In this document: positions 33,958-48,714 of the stretch, piece by piece
Numbering within the stretch: the stretch's first letter is position 1
Layout of the letters: each line of letters starts with the position of its first letter
DNA from: Ashinkailepas kermadecensis
Lineage: Eukaryota > Arthropoda > Thecostraca > Neolepadidae
Reading direction: 5' to 3'
Assembly: GCA_034440615.1 (NCBI GenBank)
Contig: JAOTOM010004686.1
Span: forward strand, 186,001-250,000
Length of the DNA: 64,000 nt
Position numbers and translations under genes: made by a program
The notes under the pieces: model-generated
The model's database searches: none
What the model was told of the DNA's origin: nothing
Seen by the model: only the letters and a program-made list of their open reading frames with translations

Positions 33958-34894
33958 TTAACACGCGCCCTGGAGGGCCTCTGAAAATTACGCGCACTGG
34001 ACGGGGGGGGGGGGGGCGGATTCCGCCCCCCCCTAAGATCTCGGCTCCTATTAAAGCTGGAGGAACGAAATTCGCAGGGTGGATGGGTACGGTAGTGAAC
34101 TCTATTATGTGCAAATTTCATGACCTTAGGTCAATATCTTCAAGGTCAAATGAGGTCACATTTGTCAAAATTGTCTTGTTTTGCGTGGCTTGGCTTGTCA
34201 TTGTTATGCATCGCTGTGATTGTGTTTAAATGCTCCAAAATGCGCATCAATGATGTTTTGGACATTACTAATGATGCAATACAGATGCTAGATCCGACAT
34301 TTGACCTCAGGTCACCTATATAGCAGCACTTTATCAGGTCAGTTACCTGTTCCAGTTACCGGAACCGGGCCGCCCGCCAGACTGCTCCGTCGGGCAGCTC
34401 GGCGCAATCGGCTTTGCGAAGAAAGGAGTGAAGTACATGAATAAAGTATGGAAACGCAATGACAAACAGTACAAATGACAAACAGTAGTGCATTTATGAC
34501 AATATTCAGGTAGACCAAGTTTGGTTCCATTAACCTGTCATTAACTTGACCTGACTTGATCTCGGTGACCTAACATGACATTGAAACTATATAGCATATC
34601 AATATACATCAAACAAGTCGCTAGTGTTGCTAAGAACACTTCTCTTTGGCGGATATACGGGAAGCGCATCAGCGTCGATTTTTGTGGTCTGGCGCTACTC
34701 ATTTTGTTTACTTTAACGGCCCCTAACCCGAAAAAATGTCGGCCGATTTCCACTTTTCTTACTTTAAACGACGCGCCGGTCATTTCTAAGCAGGTACGCA
34801 GAAAATAACGTATATCGATCGCTAAAATCTGCAGTTATGTACGAAACACCGGAGGGGTGGGCGGATTTCGGCCCCTCTCCAGTGCGCATGTTAA
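33958..34894 (+). mobile_element. TTAA-flanked MITE, copy 3
   Basis: A 937-bp copy with TTAA at both ends (33958-33961 and 34891-34894) and the same left-end internal repeat as copy 1, here with a long G-run. AGGTCA half-sites at 34143 and 34153 are spaced by 4. Non-coding. Confidence 0.85.
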
Positions 34895-35969
34895 GCTACC
34901 AATTTCTGCCCAGTCCACCCTAACCTTTACACCGTCTTGGGCGTGGTCACGACGGCGACATCCGACGATGTCTCGCAGCATTGTCAGCGAGGACCATGAG
35001 CATCGAGTGTGACGTTTTACCGTGATCTTCTCTGGCATAGCGTATCATCAGGTAAAATTATATTAATTACTAAGTTTGTTTAAAGCATGCATTGCGCCAC
35101 TTTATACACTATGCAACTTCAATTCACATATCTAATCATTGCATTGAGTGCGAAATGTTGCAAGATGAACTGAATTTACCAAAAACGTTGCAAGTGTACA
35201 CCACTTTGAATCTGAGGTGACACACTGTGCTATGTCTCGCTCGGGACCCACCCAACTAATCTTACTAATGTGATGAAAATGTACGCCTTATGAAAAGCAC
35301 TGATGCAGTAGAAGCGCCCGTCAATTGAAGCACAATTGAGCCTGTGCTCGCGTACCCTGCGATTATTTGGTCACCTGACCGCGCGTCCACGTCAGTCGAA
35401 TCCTGGCCCCATCACGTCGTGACCTCTTGCCAACATTGGCCTCCACCTAGGCACTGACCGACCTCTTATACATGTCATCACGATAGAATCCCGGCCCTAC
35501 CATGTTGTGACCTGCTAGCATTGGCCTCCACCAAGGCACTGACCGAGCTCTTATACATGTCGTCACGATATAATCCCGGCCCTACCATGTTGTGACCTTC
35601 TGCTAGCATTGGCCTCCACCTAGGTACTGGCCGACCTCTTATACATGTAGTCACGATGATGTGCCACTCCCCTAATACTGTAATACCCAGCTTAACCCAG
35701 AGCTAATACTGACAGTGCACCGAGGTGGATATTAGCACAATGTCAATCTCACATGGATTGGGTACACGTTGTCGACAGCAGCAGTGCAGCATCTGCAAAA
35801 AGTCTGGCCAACTCCAGAAGTGTGCTGCATCCAATAAAAGTATCAAACACTCACCGAAGCATCGCCGCAAGTTCTTGGCAGTGGTGCAGTCACTTTTGGT
35901 CGGTTCCATCCATTTCGAGACAATTCGGGGACCGATAAGAATGGATAGAAGTGAGCTTGATCCAGTCAA
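34895..35969. other. Intergenic between MITE copies
   Basis: Contains the ~88-bp tandem repeat at 35395-35655. No gene is supported elsewhere in it. Confidence 0.35.
35395..35655. repeat. ~85-88-bp tandem repeat, three copies
   Basis: Three units, each with CCCGGCCCTACCATGTTGTG-like sequence, GCATTGGCCTCCACC and CTCTTATACATGT. Confidence 0.9.
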
Positions 35970-36816
35970 CAACACGCGCCCTGGAGGCCCTCTGAAAATT
36001 ACGCGCACTGGAAGGGGGCGGATTCCGTTCCCCTAAGATGTCAGCTCCTATTGAAGCTAGAAGAGCGAAATTTTCAGGGGAGATGGGTAGGGCAGTGATC
36101 TCTATTCTGTGCAAATTTCATGACATTAGGTCAATATCTTCAAACCAAATAAGGTCAAATATGTTATATTTTGCTTGTTTTGCGTGGATTGGCCTGACAT
36201 GTTTATGGATCGCTGCGATTGTGTTTCAATGCTCCAAAATGGTCTTCACTGATGTTTTCGACATGACATGATACAATACAGATGATAGATGCGGTATTTT
36301 ACCTCAGGTTTATTATCAGCAGCTTAGGTTCACAATGACAAAAACAGTAGTTTTAGAATGTGTAGGGAATAACATGCAAAATGGCATGAATCGCATGACA
36401 GTCATTTGTGTTTATGACAAACTTCCAGTCGACCAAGTTCGATTCCATTGACCTGTCATGAATTTGACCTTACTTGACCTGGGTAACCTAACATGATCTT
36501 GAAACTACATAGCATAACAGCATACATCAAACAAGTCCCTAGTATTGCCAAGAACGTTATCCTTTTGCCGATGGACGGGAAGCGCATCGGCGTCGATTTT
36601 TGTGATCTGGCACTGCGAAATGTTTTGACTTTGACAGCCTCTAACTCGAATAACTATCATTTTTCGGCCGATTTTCTTTTTTCTTGTTTTAAGCGATGCG
36701 CCGGACATTTCTAGGTAGGTACACAGCAAATGGTATATATTGACCAGCAACATCGGGAGTTATTTAACAAAAACCGGAGGGTGGGCGGATTGCGCCCCCT
36801 CCAGTGCGCGTGTTAA
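35970..36816 (+). mobile_element. TTAA-type MITE, copy 4 (diverged)
   Basis: About 847 bp, with internal deletions and more substitutions than copies 1-3. The right end keeps GTTAA; the left TTAA has changed to ACAA. The AGGTCA sites are partly eroded. It is the oldest-looking member in the window. Confidence 0.8.
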
Positions 36817-37680
36817 TCAAGAATCCGAGACAAACAGAGTGCGCTCTTGTCCATTCCTCGTACAAGCTGCGATAAATAGGACGAGATCAGGACCGGGTAG
36901 GCGCCTCTGCCCCATCATCAGGGGCTAGCTTCAACGGGGTGCGCTTCGCACTTGTCTAACATTGGCAAGAGCCGAACATTACAATGCAAATTTTGTCTTC
37001 ACATTATGCACCCCACCGAGCTGAAATTTCAGGATTGCTTATTGTGCCCCTTGCCACCACATTAGATCTTCTCGGAGTGTTAGTCGTGCAGTTGCCGGTA
37101 AAGGTCCCGGAGTCCCCCGACTCTGTCGGCCGTCCGGGCTGGCAAACGTGTACACGGTGCGTGCAAGTCATTGTAAGCACTAGTAGTCAATTAACTATTC
37201 TTGTTCTTGTTCTTCAGCAATGGCGGACCAAGAGGTGGGGGGGGCGACATGAACCATGTCCCCTTCTGCCTTTCTATACGTCCTTTATCCGAAATCTGCG
37301 CAGAACAGTCAGACATCTGGACGGATAATTACTGGGTACAGCCTAGAAACAGCATCGGCTATGGCATGTGTCCATGTTCTACTTGGTGTCGTGAAGCAAA
37401 TTCACTGGGACGTGCAGTCCTAGTTTCAAGCGAGGAAACATTCCCCACCACAGATATTGATGATCACCCGGATATTGCCGAGCTTATATGCGAAGTTTCG
37501 AAAAACCGGTTGCCCAAACAGCATTGTTCTGCTCACCACAATGTGTCGGCGGATGTCGTCTTCGTACGTTACTCAGACAGGACAACGGAAAGTCCAGCCG
37601 ATGGCAGCGATTCGAATGCAGCCACCATCCTGCTGCGGGTCCAAGTCGAGACATCGCTCGCTGGTGCCACCTCATGCTGA
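36817..37680. other. Intergenic, weak open frame
   Basis: A plus-strand open frame runs to 37680 and is preceded by a pyrimidine tract ending TTCTTCAG/CAATGG near 37225, an acceptor-like site. Its translation shows no domain I recognise. I treat it as unsupported. Confidence 0.25.
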
Positions 37681-38040
37681 CTCCCAGTCCATATCCCGGT
37701 GCGCCGTCACCTGCATCTTACTGGAATCTCAGTCTGTGTTCCGACGTAATCTCTGTACATACCCAGTGATAACAGTCCATTTCCTGGCCAGGTCTCAATC
37801 TATATCCTGGTGGTGGCTCAGCCTATAACCTGGCGCGGTCTCGGTCTGTTTCTTGGCCGGCTCTCCGTCTACATTCCTTCGCTGTCCTTGTCTATACGCT
37901 GGTGCGATTTAAGTCCACATCGTTGGGATATTTCAACCTACATTCTTGTGGGATCTTAGTCTATATCTTCATATCTTCAAGGAGTCTCAGTCTACCTCAT
38001 AGCGGAGTCTCGGGCTATATCCTAGCCGGGCGTCATGTTA
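37681..38040. repeat. Decayed ~29-bp minisatellite
   Basis: Repeated phrases of the type GTCTCAGTCTATATCCTGG at roughly 28-31-bp spacing, strongly diverged. Confidence 0.6.
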
Positions 38041-38326
38041 TATTCCAGATGAATTCACGAATTTATTTAAATTTATTTAATTTACTCCAAGCGAAAATCA
38101 ACCAGGAACCGAATTGGAATAGCATATAAAAGCAACATAATGCAGCATCCACGACCCAACGCCACACTTTGTACTTGTAACTTTCGAGGTTAATGTTCAT
38201 TGAAACTGAACCCTGAAAAAGATATACTGGCCTCGACAAGTTGGAAAATAGAATGCACTTCCGATACATATTTTGTATATTCCGCTTTGACATTGATATC
38301 AATGATAATATATGTCACACTAAGGT

Positions 38327-38406
<80 letters not shown>

Positions 38407-38418
38407 TATATATATATA
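38327..38418. repeat. (TA)n microsatellite, ~92 bp
   Basis: Almost pure TA repeats with minor interruptions at both ends. Confidence 0.97.
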
Positions 38419-39008
38419 ACTACGGTGCATTTGCATCCATCACACAGAAGTAAACTTGCCATTACGGTGCACCCCGGAGCGTATTCAGGATTCAGGCAAC
38501 AATGGATTGTTGTTTTCATTAAAGTATCTTAAGGCCTGCTCAGACCAGTTCCAGGTTAAGCGATGCAAGATATGGCCAAAATAGTGTAGATATAAATATA
38601 ACTAGACTAATGTGTAAGGTGGGGCAGGATGAGTGAATTGCGTTTCGATTGTGGGCACGAGGCAGGGCAGCCATGATAGGGCTATAATTTGAAAACCGAT
38701 TAGCTAGTCGGAACTATGTTTTTGTCATTTAAAAAAATGGGATTTTCACGCTCAAACATCGCTCCTGATTATGCTACTGGGTACGTGACTGAACAGCAGG
38801 AAAGCATCTGTGCATGTACATTGTACAATGTACAAGTAGATATATACCTGCACAAATTACCCTCAGTGCCACGGACCTGCCTTGCCCCAGCACCGCTGTA
38901 CATTGCACCACGTAATCTGCGACTATTCAGCGCTCAGTCGTGCGGGCGCGCCTGTCCGCCATTCCGGGTGCTGAAAACAGTGAGCACGGCAGCGATCAGT
39001 TCCGGCTG
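38419..39008. other. Intergenic, nothing recognised
   Basis: No supported gene. An open frame running into the neighbouring minisatellite is not convincing. Confidence 0.35.
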
Positions 39009-39307
39009 TCCCCGCCGCCGCGTGCGCCACTCCACCCCGCCGAGATGTGTCCCCGCCGCCGCGTGCGCCACTCCACCCCGCCGAGATGTGTCCCCGCCGC
39101 CGCGTGCGCCACTCCACCCCGCCGAGATGTGTCCCCGCCGCCGCGTGCACCACTCCACCCCGCCGAGATGTGTCCCCGCCGCCGCGTGCGCCACTCCACC
39201 ACGCCGAGATGTGTCCCCGCCGCCGCGTGCGCCACTCCACCCCGCCGAGATGTGTCCCCGCCGCCGCGTGCGCCACTCCACCCCGCCGAGATGTGTCCCC
39301 GCCGGGC
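39009..39307. repeat. 41-bp GC-rich minisatellite
   Basis: Seven copies of a 41-bp unit containing CCCCGCCGCCGCGTGCGCC, nearly identical. Because 41 is not a multiple of three, each strand cycles through three frames; all stay open, so the frames are not evidence of coding. Confidence 0.95.
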
Positions 39308-39336
39308 GGATTACGCACCGCCGTACAGCACGTGCT

Positions 39337-40330
39337 GTGGCCACAACACGGCAGAATCCACTGTGGCACGGCGTCTACACACAACCGTACGGCAGATCCC
39401 ACTGTAACACAGCTTTTACACAGAACCGTACGGCAGATCCCACTGTGTGACACGACGGCTGCCGTCTACACACAACTGTACGGCAGGGCCAACTGTGACA
39501 CGGCGTCTACACACAACTGTGTGGCAGGACCAACTGTGACACGGCGTCTACACACAACTGTGCGGCAGGACCAACTGTGACACGGCGTCTACACACAACT
39601 GTGGGGGAGGGACCAACTGTGACACGGCGTCTACACACAACTGTGTGGCAGGACCAACTGTGACACGGCGTCTACACACAACTGTGCGGCAGGACCAACT
39701 GTGACACGGCGTCTACACACAACTGTGCGGCAGGACCAACTGTGACACGGCGTCTACACACAACTGTGCGGCAGGACCAACTGTGACACGGCGTCTACAC
39801 ACAACTGTACGGCAGGGCCAACTGTGTGACAGCGCGTCTGTGACACGGCGTCTACACACAACTGTGTGCGTGACACGGCGTTACACAACTGTGACACGGC
39901 GTCTACACACAACTGTACGGCAGGGCCAACTGTGTGACACGGCGTCTACACACAACTGTGCGGCAGGACCAACTGTGACACGGCGTCTACACACAACTGT
40001 GCGGCAGGGCCAACTGTGTGACACGGCGTCTACACACAACTGTGCGGCAGGACCAACTGTGACACGGCGTCTACACACAACTGTGCGGCAGGGCCAACTG
40101 TGTGACACGGCGTCTGACACGGCGTTAGGCGTCTACACACAACTGTGCGGCAGGACCAACTGTGACACGGCGTCTACACACAACTGTACGGCAGATCCCA
40201 CTGTGACACGGCGGCCGCCGACTATGCACAACTGCATGGCAGATGCCGCTTTGGCACGGATGCTGCCGTCTACATATAACTGTACGGCAGATCCCACCGC
40301 ATGACAAAGCCGGCTGTGCAGTAGAGCCCA
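39337..40330. repeat. 41-43-bp minisatellite
   Basis: About 22 copies of a second 41-bp unit with GACACGGCGTCTACACACAA and a CGGCAGG(A/G)CCAACTGT segment. Some units carry a 2-bp TG insertion. Both ends fade into diverged copies. Confidence 0.95.
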
Positions 40331-40391
40331 TTGCATATTAGAACTGATTGCTCAGCAGTGCCCACTATAACACTAAGTCTTCTGCGGCCGA

Positions 40392-41043
40392 ACACACGTC
40401 CGGCTGGACACACGTCCGGCTGGACACACGTCCGGCTGGACACGCGCCCGGCTGGACATACGTCCGGCTAGACAAGCGCCCGGCTGGACACACGTCGGGC
40501 TGGACACACGTCGGGCTGGACAAGCGCCCGGCTGGACACGCGCCCGGTTGGACACACGTCGGGCTGGACAAGCGCCCGGCTGGACACACGTCCGGCTGGA
40601 CACGCGCCCGGCTGGACACACGTCCGGCTGGACACACGTCCGGCTGGACACGCGCCCGGCTGGACACGCGCCCGGCTGGACACGCGTCCGGCTGGACACG
40701 CGCCCGGCTGGACACACGTCCGGCTGGACACACGTCCGGCTGGACACGCGCCCGGCTGGACACGCGTCCGGCTGGACACGCGCCCGGCTGGACACACGTC
40801 CGGCTGGACACACGTCCGGCTGGACACGCGCCCGGCTGGACACGCGTCCGGCTGGACACGCGCCCGGCTGGACACGCGCCCGGCTGGACACGCGCCCGGC
40901 TGGACACGCGCCCGGCTGGACACGCGCCCGGCTGGACACGCGCCCGGCTGGACACGCGCCCGGCTGGACACGCGCCCGGCTGGACACGCGCCCGGCTGGA
41001 CACGTCCGGTTAGAAAAGCGCCCGGCTGGACACGCGCCCGGCT
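40392..41043. repeat. 16-bp minisatellite, ~40 copies
   Basis: Head-to-tail 16-bp units in two main forms, CACGCGCCCGGCTGGA and CACACGTCCGGCTGGA, in irregular alternation, homogenising to the first form on the right. Frames on both strands stay open by chance. Confidence 0.97.
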
Positions 41044-42970
41044 CGCCACCACACGCCACGCGCCGCACGCGCCCCGTCCAGACGCGGCGTCCGGCCACAG
41101 CGTGGGACACGTGAGAGGCGGCGACTTACGGCGCACCCGTTATCCATACATAACCGGCTAATGGTACGTAAACGTCGGCGCGCGTGGCTGCGGCGCACGT
41201 GTGGCGCGTGGTGACCGTGGTGACCGTGGTGACCGTGGTGCCGAGCTTCAGCTGCTGGAAACGGCAACAGGGTACGGGTGGAACTTTGTGTGCTTTTGGT
41301 GTTGCCAATGCAACACCAATAATTATCATTGACGATAACATTAGGCCTAGTATGACGCATGGAAAGAATGGACTTCAAATTCGGTTTGGCAATACCGATA
41401 CTTTTGGGAGGTCTCGATCTATGCACAGCCAACCAGAACAGCATCAGTACAACGGCGTCCACTTGTTCGACGCCTTAATACAATCGTGGTGCACAGTTTT
41501 ATATTTTGCAGGTGCCGGAGCATCAAAAGCCCAAAATCAGTACCACAAAGATTTTTGAGCAACCCCAGAAAATACAATTTTCCTCCAGAAGTGTACCCTT
41601 CAATTATCAGAAATAAAGCAGGAATGGAATAATGACGTAAAAAACAACATCCGTTAACGGGCCACTTGGTTTCAAACATACGTTACCCAGCAAAGGTGAC
41701 GGGCAGCACGCTGATAATAGCACAGTCGCTGGAGCAGGACATTACTAATGTCTTCAATAGGAAGGCCAGCATTGTGTAGAGTAGCATGAATTCAAGCATA
41801 CTAACGTAAAGTTGGTACTTGGTTTCTCATTATAAAGAACACGATAGCAAATTAACGCTGCCCTAACTTAATTCGTAGTAAGAAGGTGCCTTTGCGTCCA
41901 GGCCGCCCCCGGTCTACGCCCGAATCCGTGGCCGGCCCGGTTTTGGCCCGATCACACCGAACCGTTCCCTTCGGTCGGCCGACACCAGCCCCCCCCCAGC
42001 TACGTCCGGACTGTGGGTAAATTTTGTTGCCCATCATTTTTGTTTTCTCTTCTGAGATTGGTTGTAAGTAGCGACCGCAAAAGGGACACAAATTTGTCCT
42101 TGTAGCATTGATATAAGCAGACCAGGACAGATCCGCCCGACCTCTTCGGGCTTGCTCTGCCGTTAGATCGATCGCTTCGCGAGCGACTCCCACCGCGAAG
42201 CGATGGGTAGTTTCATATAGCATTACATTGAGATTTCTACGATGCTGGGGACGGTATTGAATTGGAGATAAACGGGCAACCGCGACATGACAAGAAAGCT
42301 CAAGAGATAATGCGGAAGCCACGACTAAATTCCGTCACTAGAAGAATGCTCCAGCGCGAGAGGGCCCTGGAGATGATTAAGGCGTTCCAGGTATAATCCA
42401 AGTGACCATCTGAGGAGGAAATGTGGCGAGGATGGTTTGCTATTCGTGTAGCTAATAACTGCGAGAAGGATTCGGATGTGACTAGGACGCCGTGTGCGAA
42501 CAACGTGGCACACTGTAGTTGCTGAGGGTGAATCCTGCAGTGTTCAGCCGCATGCAGTGTGCACAAACAACCAGGATTCTACCAACAACAGCAACCAGGA
42601 AGCGTGGCAAAAACCCAGGCCATCCATTAGTTTCTCCGGCGGTGGTATGTGCATACCACTTTTTATATGGCGGCTTCGTCCGCCTTACTTAAGCGCTGAC
42701 TACTTGTTGCACTGCACTTGCATCTGCACCATTGCAATGGTGGTGGGGGTGCGATGTGGTGCAATGGTGTATTGGGGCACGCCATGAAAATGCCGGTGGC
42801 TATAGATATAATATTTAATAAGTCGACGGGTAAAATGATTGAACTATCCGTGCAGTGAGATACGGCGTGCCATCTTGTGGCAAATCAAACAAGCATATGA
42901 TCGCCGACACGAAACAGTGAAAACTCGGCAGCACACGGCAATGCTGTACCCACGATTCGGCGTGGCCATG
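41044..42970. other. Intergenic with several hairpins
   Basis: No confident gene. It holds GGTGACCGT-type 9-bp repeats at about 41209-41241, a perfect hairpin at 41296-41319 (TTGGTGTTGC, CAAT loop) and another at 42171-42204 (ATCGCTTCGCG arms, 12-base loop). A minus-strand frame at 41852-42322 lacks an ATG at its start and matches nothing I know. Confidence 0.35.
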
Positions 42971-43875
42971 GCCCTGATGGCTGTGTGAACACCTGGCCAA
43001 CCATCACGGACACGTGCGGCGCCCTGATGGCTGTGTGAGCGCCTGGCCAACCATCACGGACACGTGCGGCGCCCTGATGGCTGTGTGAACACCTGGCCAA
43101 CCATCACGGACACGTGCGGCGCCCTGATGGCTGTGTGAGCGCCTGGCCAACCATCACGGACACGTGCGGCGCCCTGATGGCTATGTGAGCGCCTGGCCAA
43201 CCATCACGGACACGTGCGGCGCCCTGATGGCTGTGTGAGCGCCTGGCCAACCATCACGGACACGTGCGGCGCCCTGATGGCTGTGTGAGCACCTGGTCAA
43301 CCATCACGGACACGTGCGGCGCCCTGATGGCTGTGTGAGCACCTGGTCAACCATCACGGACACGTGCGGCGCCCTGATGGCTGTGTGAGCGCCTGGCCAA
43401 CCATCACGGACACGTGCGGCGCCCTGATGGCTGTGTGAGCACCTGGTCAACCATCACGGACACGTGCGGCGCCCTGATGGCTGTGTGAGCACCTGGTCAA
43501 CCATCACGGACACGTGCGGCGCACAGATGGTTGTGTGAGCACCTGGTCAACCATCACGGACACGTGCGGCGCCCTGATGGCTGTGTGAGCGCCTGGCCAA
43601 CCATCACGGACACGTGCGGCGCCCTGATGGCTGTGTGAGCACCTGGCCAACCATCACGGACACGTGCGGCGCCCTGATGGCTGTGTGAGCACCTGGTCAA
43701 CCATCACGGACACGTGCGGCGCCCTGATGGCTGTGTAAGCACCTGGTCAACCATCACGGACACGTGCGGCGCCCTGATGGCTGTGTGAGCACCTGGTCAA
43801 CCATCACGGACACGTGCGGCGCCCTGATGGCTGTGTGAGCGCCTGGCCAACCATCACGGACACGTGCGGGACCCA
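42971..43875. repeat. 50-bp tandem array with CACGTG
   Basis: Eighteen exact-length 50-bp units plus a partial one. Each carries GGACACGTGCGGCGCC, that is, a CACGTG E-box and a GGCGCC palindrome. Two variants, GCGCCTGGCCAA and GCACCTGGTCAA, are interspersed. Confidence 0.97.
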
Positions 43876-46166
<2,291 letters not shown>

Positions 46167-46445
46167 GGGCAGATAATGACCTCCGAGACGGGGTTAACGA
46201 GCTGCCAATGCGTTGGCAGCTCGAATCGCTCGGGGAGATGGATCATTTTAAGCCCTCGTAAGGCTCTTCTACGATAGCGGGAAAAGCAAAGTTTTCAGCA
46301 CCTTTTCATTGATCATATTTGCGTTTGAAATGATAACTTCAACCTCAGGATATGTATGGTCATTGACCTAGTTGAGATAAAAAGGACCACCTCCAAAAAT
46401 GTTTGAGGATCGATAACTCATACACCTGGAAATATATTGAAAACG
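46167..46445. repeat. Dispersed repeat, SINE-free copy
   Basis: From about 46260 this matches 48740-49115 (AGCGGGAAAAGCAAA, TTTTCAGCACCTTTTC, ATGTTTGAGGATCGATAA), but it has no SINE at the position corresponding to 48785-48991. The left part holds a perfect 11-bp hairpin (46198-46223). GAGACGGGGTTAA just before it is inverted relative to the copy at 48 kb. Confidence 0.75.
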
Positions 46446-46643
46446 GAGCGCAATTGCGTTCCGCCCACAAGCGTCCGTCCAGATATGGTGCCCAATCCTG
46501 CGCTGCGGCACGGGAGCTTGTTCCGCCGCCTCTTGGTCCCGCCCGTCGAGCAATGACGCCGTATGCTGGTGTTATGCACATGTGGCGCTTTGCTGGAGAA
46601 CCTCGCCCGTGAAGCTCTTAAAACAACATGCAGCGGAACAGAC

Positions 46644-46785
46644 CTTGTAATAACTACACAGCTAGAGTTGCAATCGTGAACACGAGGCGAACAAGTGCAT
46701 AGTACACGGATACACTTGTAATAATTACACAGCTAGAGTTGCAATCGTGAACACGAGGCGAACAAGTGCATAGTACACGGATACT
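46644..46785. repeat. 71-bp tandem duplication
   Basis: Two adjacent 71-bp copies beginning CTTGTAATAACTACACAGCT that differ at one or two bases, so probably recent. Confidence 0.95.
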
Positions 46786-48714
46786 GTTGATGGCGAAAGT
46801 TTGCATTGACGTCACTCCAGCTGCTGGCTGTGCGACGAAGCCTGCGACGTACCTTCCTGAGAAGCTAGTCTGACCTATGACGAAAGCGTCAACACGGATA
46901 GACCGGTCTCTCTCTCTCCCTCTGATCCGCGATGTTTTGAGCTATTGTGAACGTAACTCGCCACGTGCGTGACGTACGTGGAAGTGGCGCCAGTGTCGGT
47001 GTCCGGTCCGCGGACGCATGCACATACGTCATTGCTTCTGGTGATAATGTACTTGGAGGTCATCTTAAGTCGTGCGGCAGCTGCTGGTGAACCACCAGCT
47101 GGATGGGGCTTGCGCCATGGCAAAATGGCTGTCGGTAATACTCAGGTGTTTATTGAGGTCCAATCTTTTCCTGCAACTCACATGCCGCATAAACAAAACG
47201 GATTAGGTGCCCACAATGGTGGACGACCTATGCCTGCAGGCGATGAAAGGAACTTCCTCTCCATACAACAACGCATGCGTTCAATGTAGCCTTTCATCCC
47301 TGGTGGAAGCGCTTGTCCGGCGGCGAGCCACACTGGCGATGTCTGAGTGACATCTGCAGCCGTGGCCGCTGTCTAACACAGCGGGACAGGACGTCAACCG
47401 CACAGGTTCAATGCACTTAGCTATGGCCGACTCCAGTGCCCCTTGGCCGGATAGGCTATCGGTCCTCGTGCAGATTCATCCCCCATTTTTCTCACTGCAC
47501 CTGTGTTGTCACAATTCACGGCCATGGGTAAAATTAAACTGGAACATGCGGGGAGCGGGAACGCTTTTGGAGATGGTGGAGTCAATTTCTGGCGATAATT
47601 CAGATAAAAATAGATACTGTTCCCTAGGGATGCTTTTATCGCTTTATCATACCTGAACCCTCCATGGGTTCTTTACATCTTCGCTCATAGCCATTGGCTT
47701 TTGATGAGTGAGGCCAAAGGACCTTCTAAGCAGCTTCTCTATGTAAAAAGGGTAAGCTTTGATTAACTTAATAAAATCTGGGCTAAGATAAAATTCGGGT
47801 CGCATCCGAATCGTCTCCCGTGGTGTCAGCGTGGATTCTAAAAACTAGTGTGAATCGAATAATTTGCTATGATTGTATGAGGGCAATGCCGAAGTTGAAT
47901 GCTCAAGAATGTTCCTAGCCATTAACGAACACATTTTGAGATAACTTATGTGGATGCAGTAATTGCCTAGCAGATCTCATAGAAGTACTTAAATTTTCCT
48001 ATTTTAAATGGAGCTCAATATTCCTACTGAGGTCTGATACAATATTCACCACTGTGGTATTGCCACCGTAGTTATGAGACGTAATATCACAAAATCCCAA
48101 GATATATGCATAAGAATTCCAAATGAGAAAAAAAGAATCAATAAAAGTACCTGCAGAAGGAAAATGGCGTCGAACACAAGTAGAGGTGCCTGTTTATTAC
48201 CTGAAATCTTAGATGACGGGCAATACTCATATAACAGATAACTTATCGGTAAATATCTGGAGAAGAACCAAACTGAGAGCCTACACTAACTGAGAGCAAA
48301 CAGGTAGGCTTTAAATTTCTTGACAAAAACATTGGTGATTCCCTTCGAACCACATTATACTGCATGAATAATGCCTTTTACCGACATTCACTCGTGTTAT
48401 TTAGAAACAAATACATTTGTCTCATCCGGAAATAATCAGCAAATTTGATGCAATTGTCAGTGGCTGAAGCTCTAACACTCATTTCCTCGCTCAATTTTTT
48501 GAGAATTCTCTCCCGACCTCGACTAAGTTGGAAGGTTTAGTACTTTTGCATGGTCTCACTAAACCCACAAAGACCGTTCACTTCGTATTGGGGTGTAATG
48601 TCACCCCAAGCATGCAACAACATCGTGGTAGTATCGAGCTGGTTGCATTCGAGCCGTGAACTTGACTGGAGGCACGATGAGATAACAAGTGATCGAACGA
48701 TCTTAACCCCGTCT
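46786..48714. other. Intergenic, no supported gene
   Basis: No frame here carries recognisable domains or splice structure. Confidence 0.35.

Noticed and set aside
37201..37680. 160-codon frame behind an acceptor-like tract
   Set aside because: No domain, no ATG in good context, and it runs into a decayed minisatellite.
38923..41136. Long open frames on both strands across 39-41 kb
   Set aside because: Minisatellite units of 41 and 16 bp lack stop codons in any phase. Every strand and frame is open, which argues against coding.
42971..43875. CRISPR-like regular repeat array
   Set aside because: Units are contiguous with no unique spacers, and the surroundings are eukaryotic. It is a tandem repeat. 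The same applies to the 37-, 38-, 41- and 60-bp arrays.
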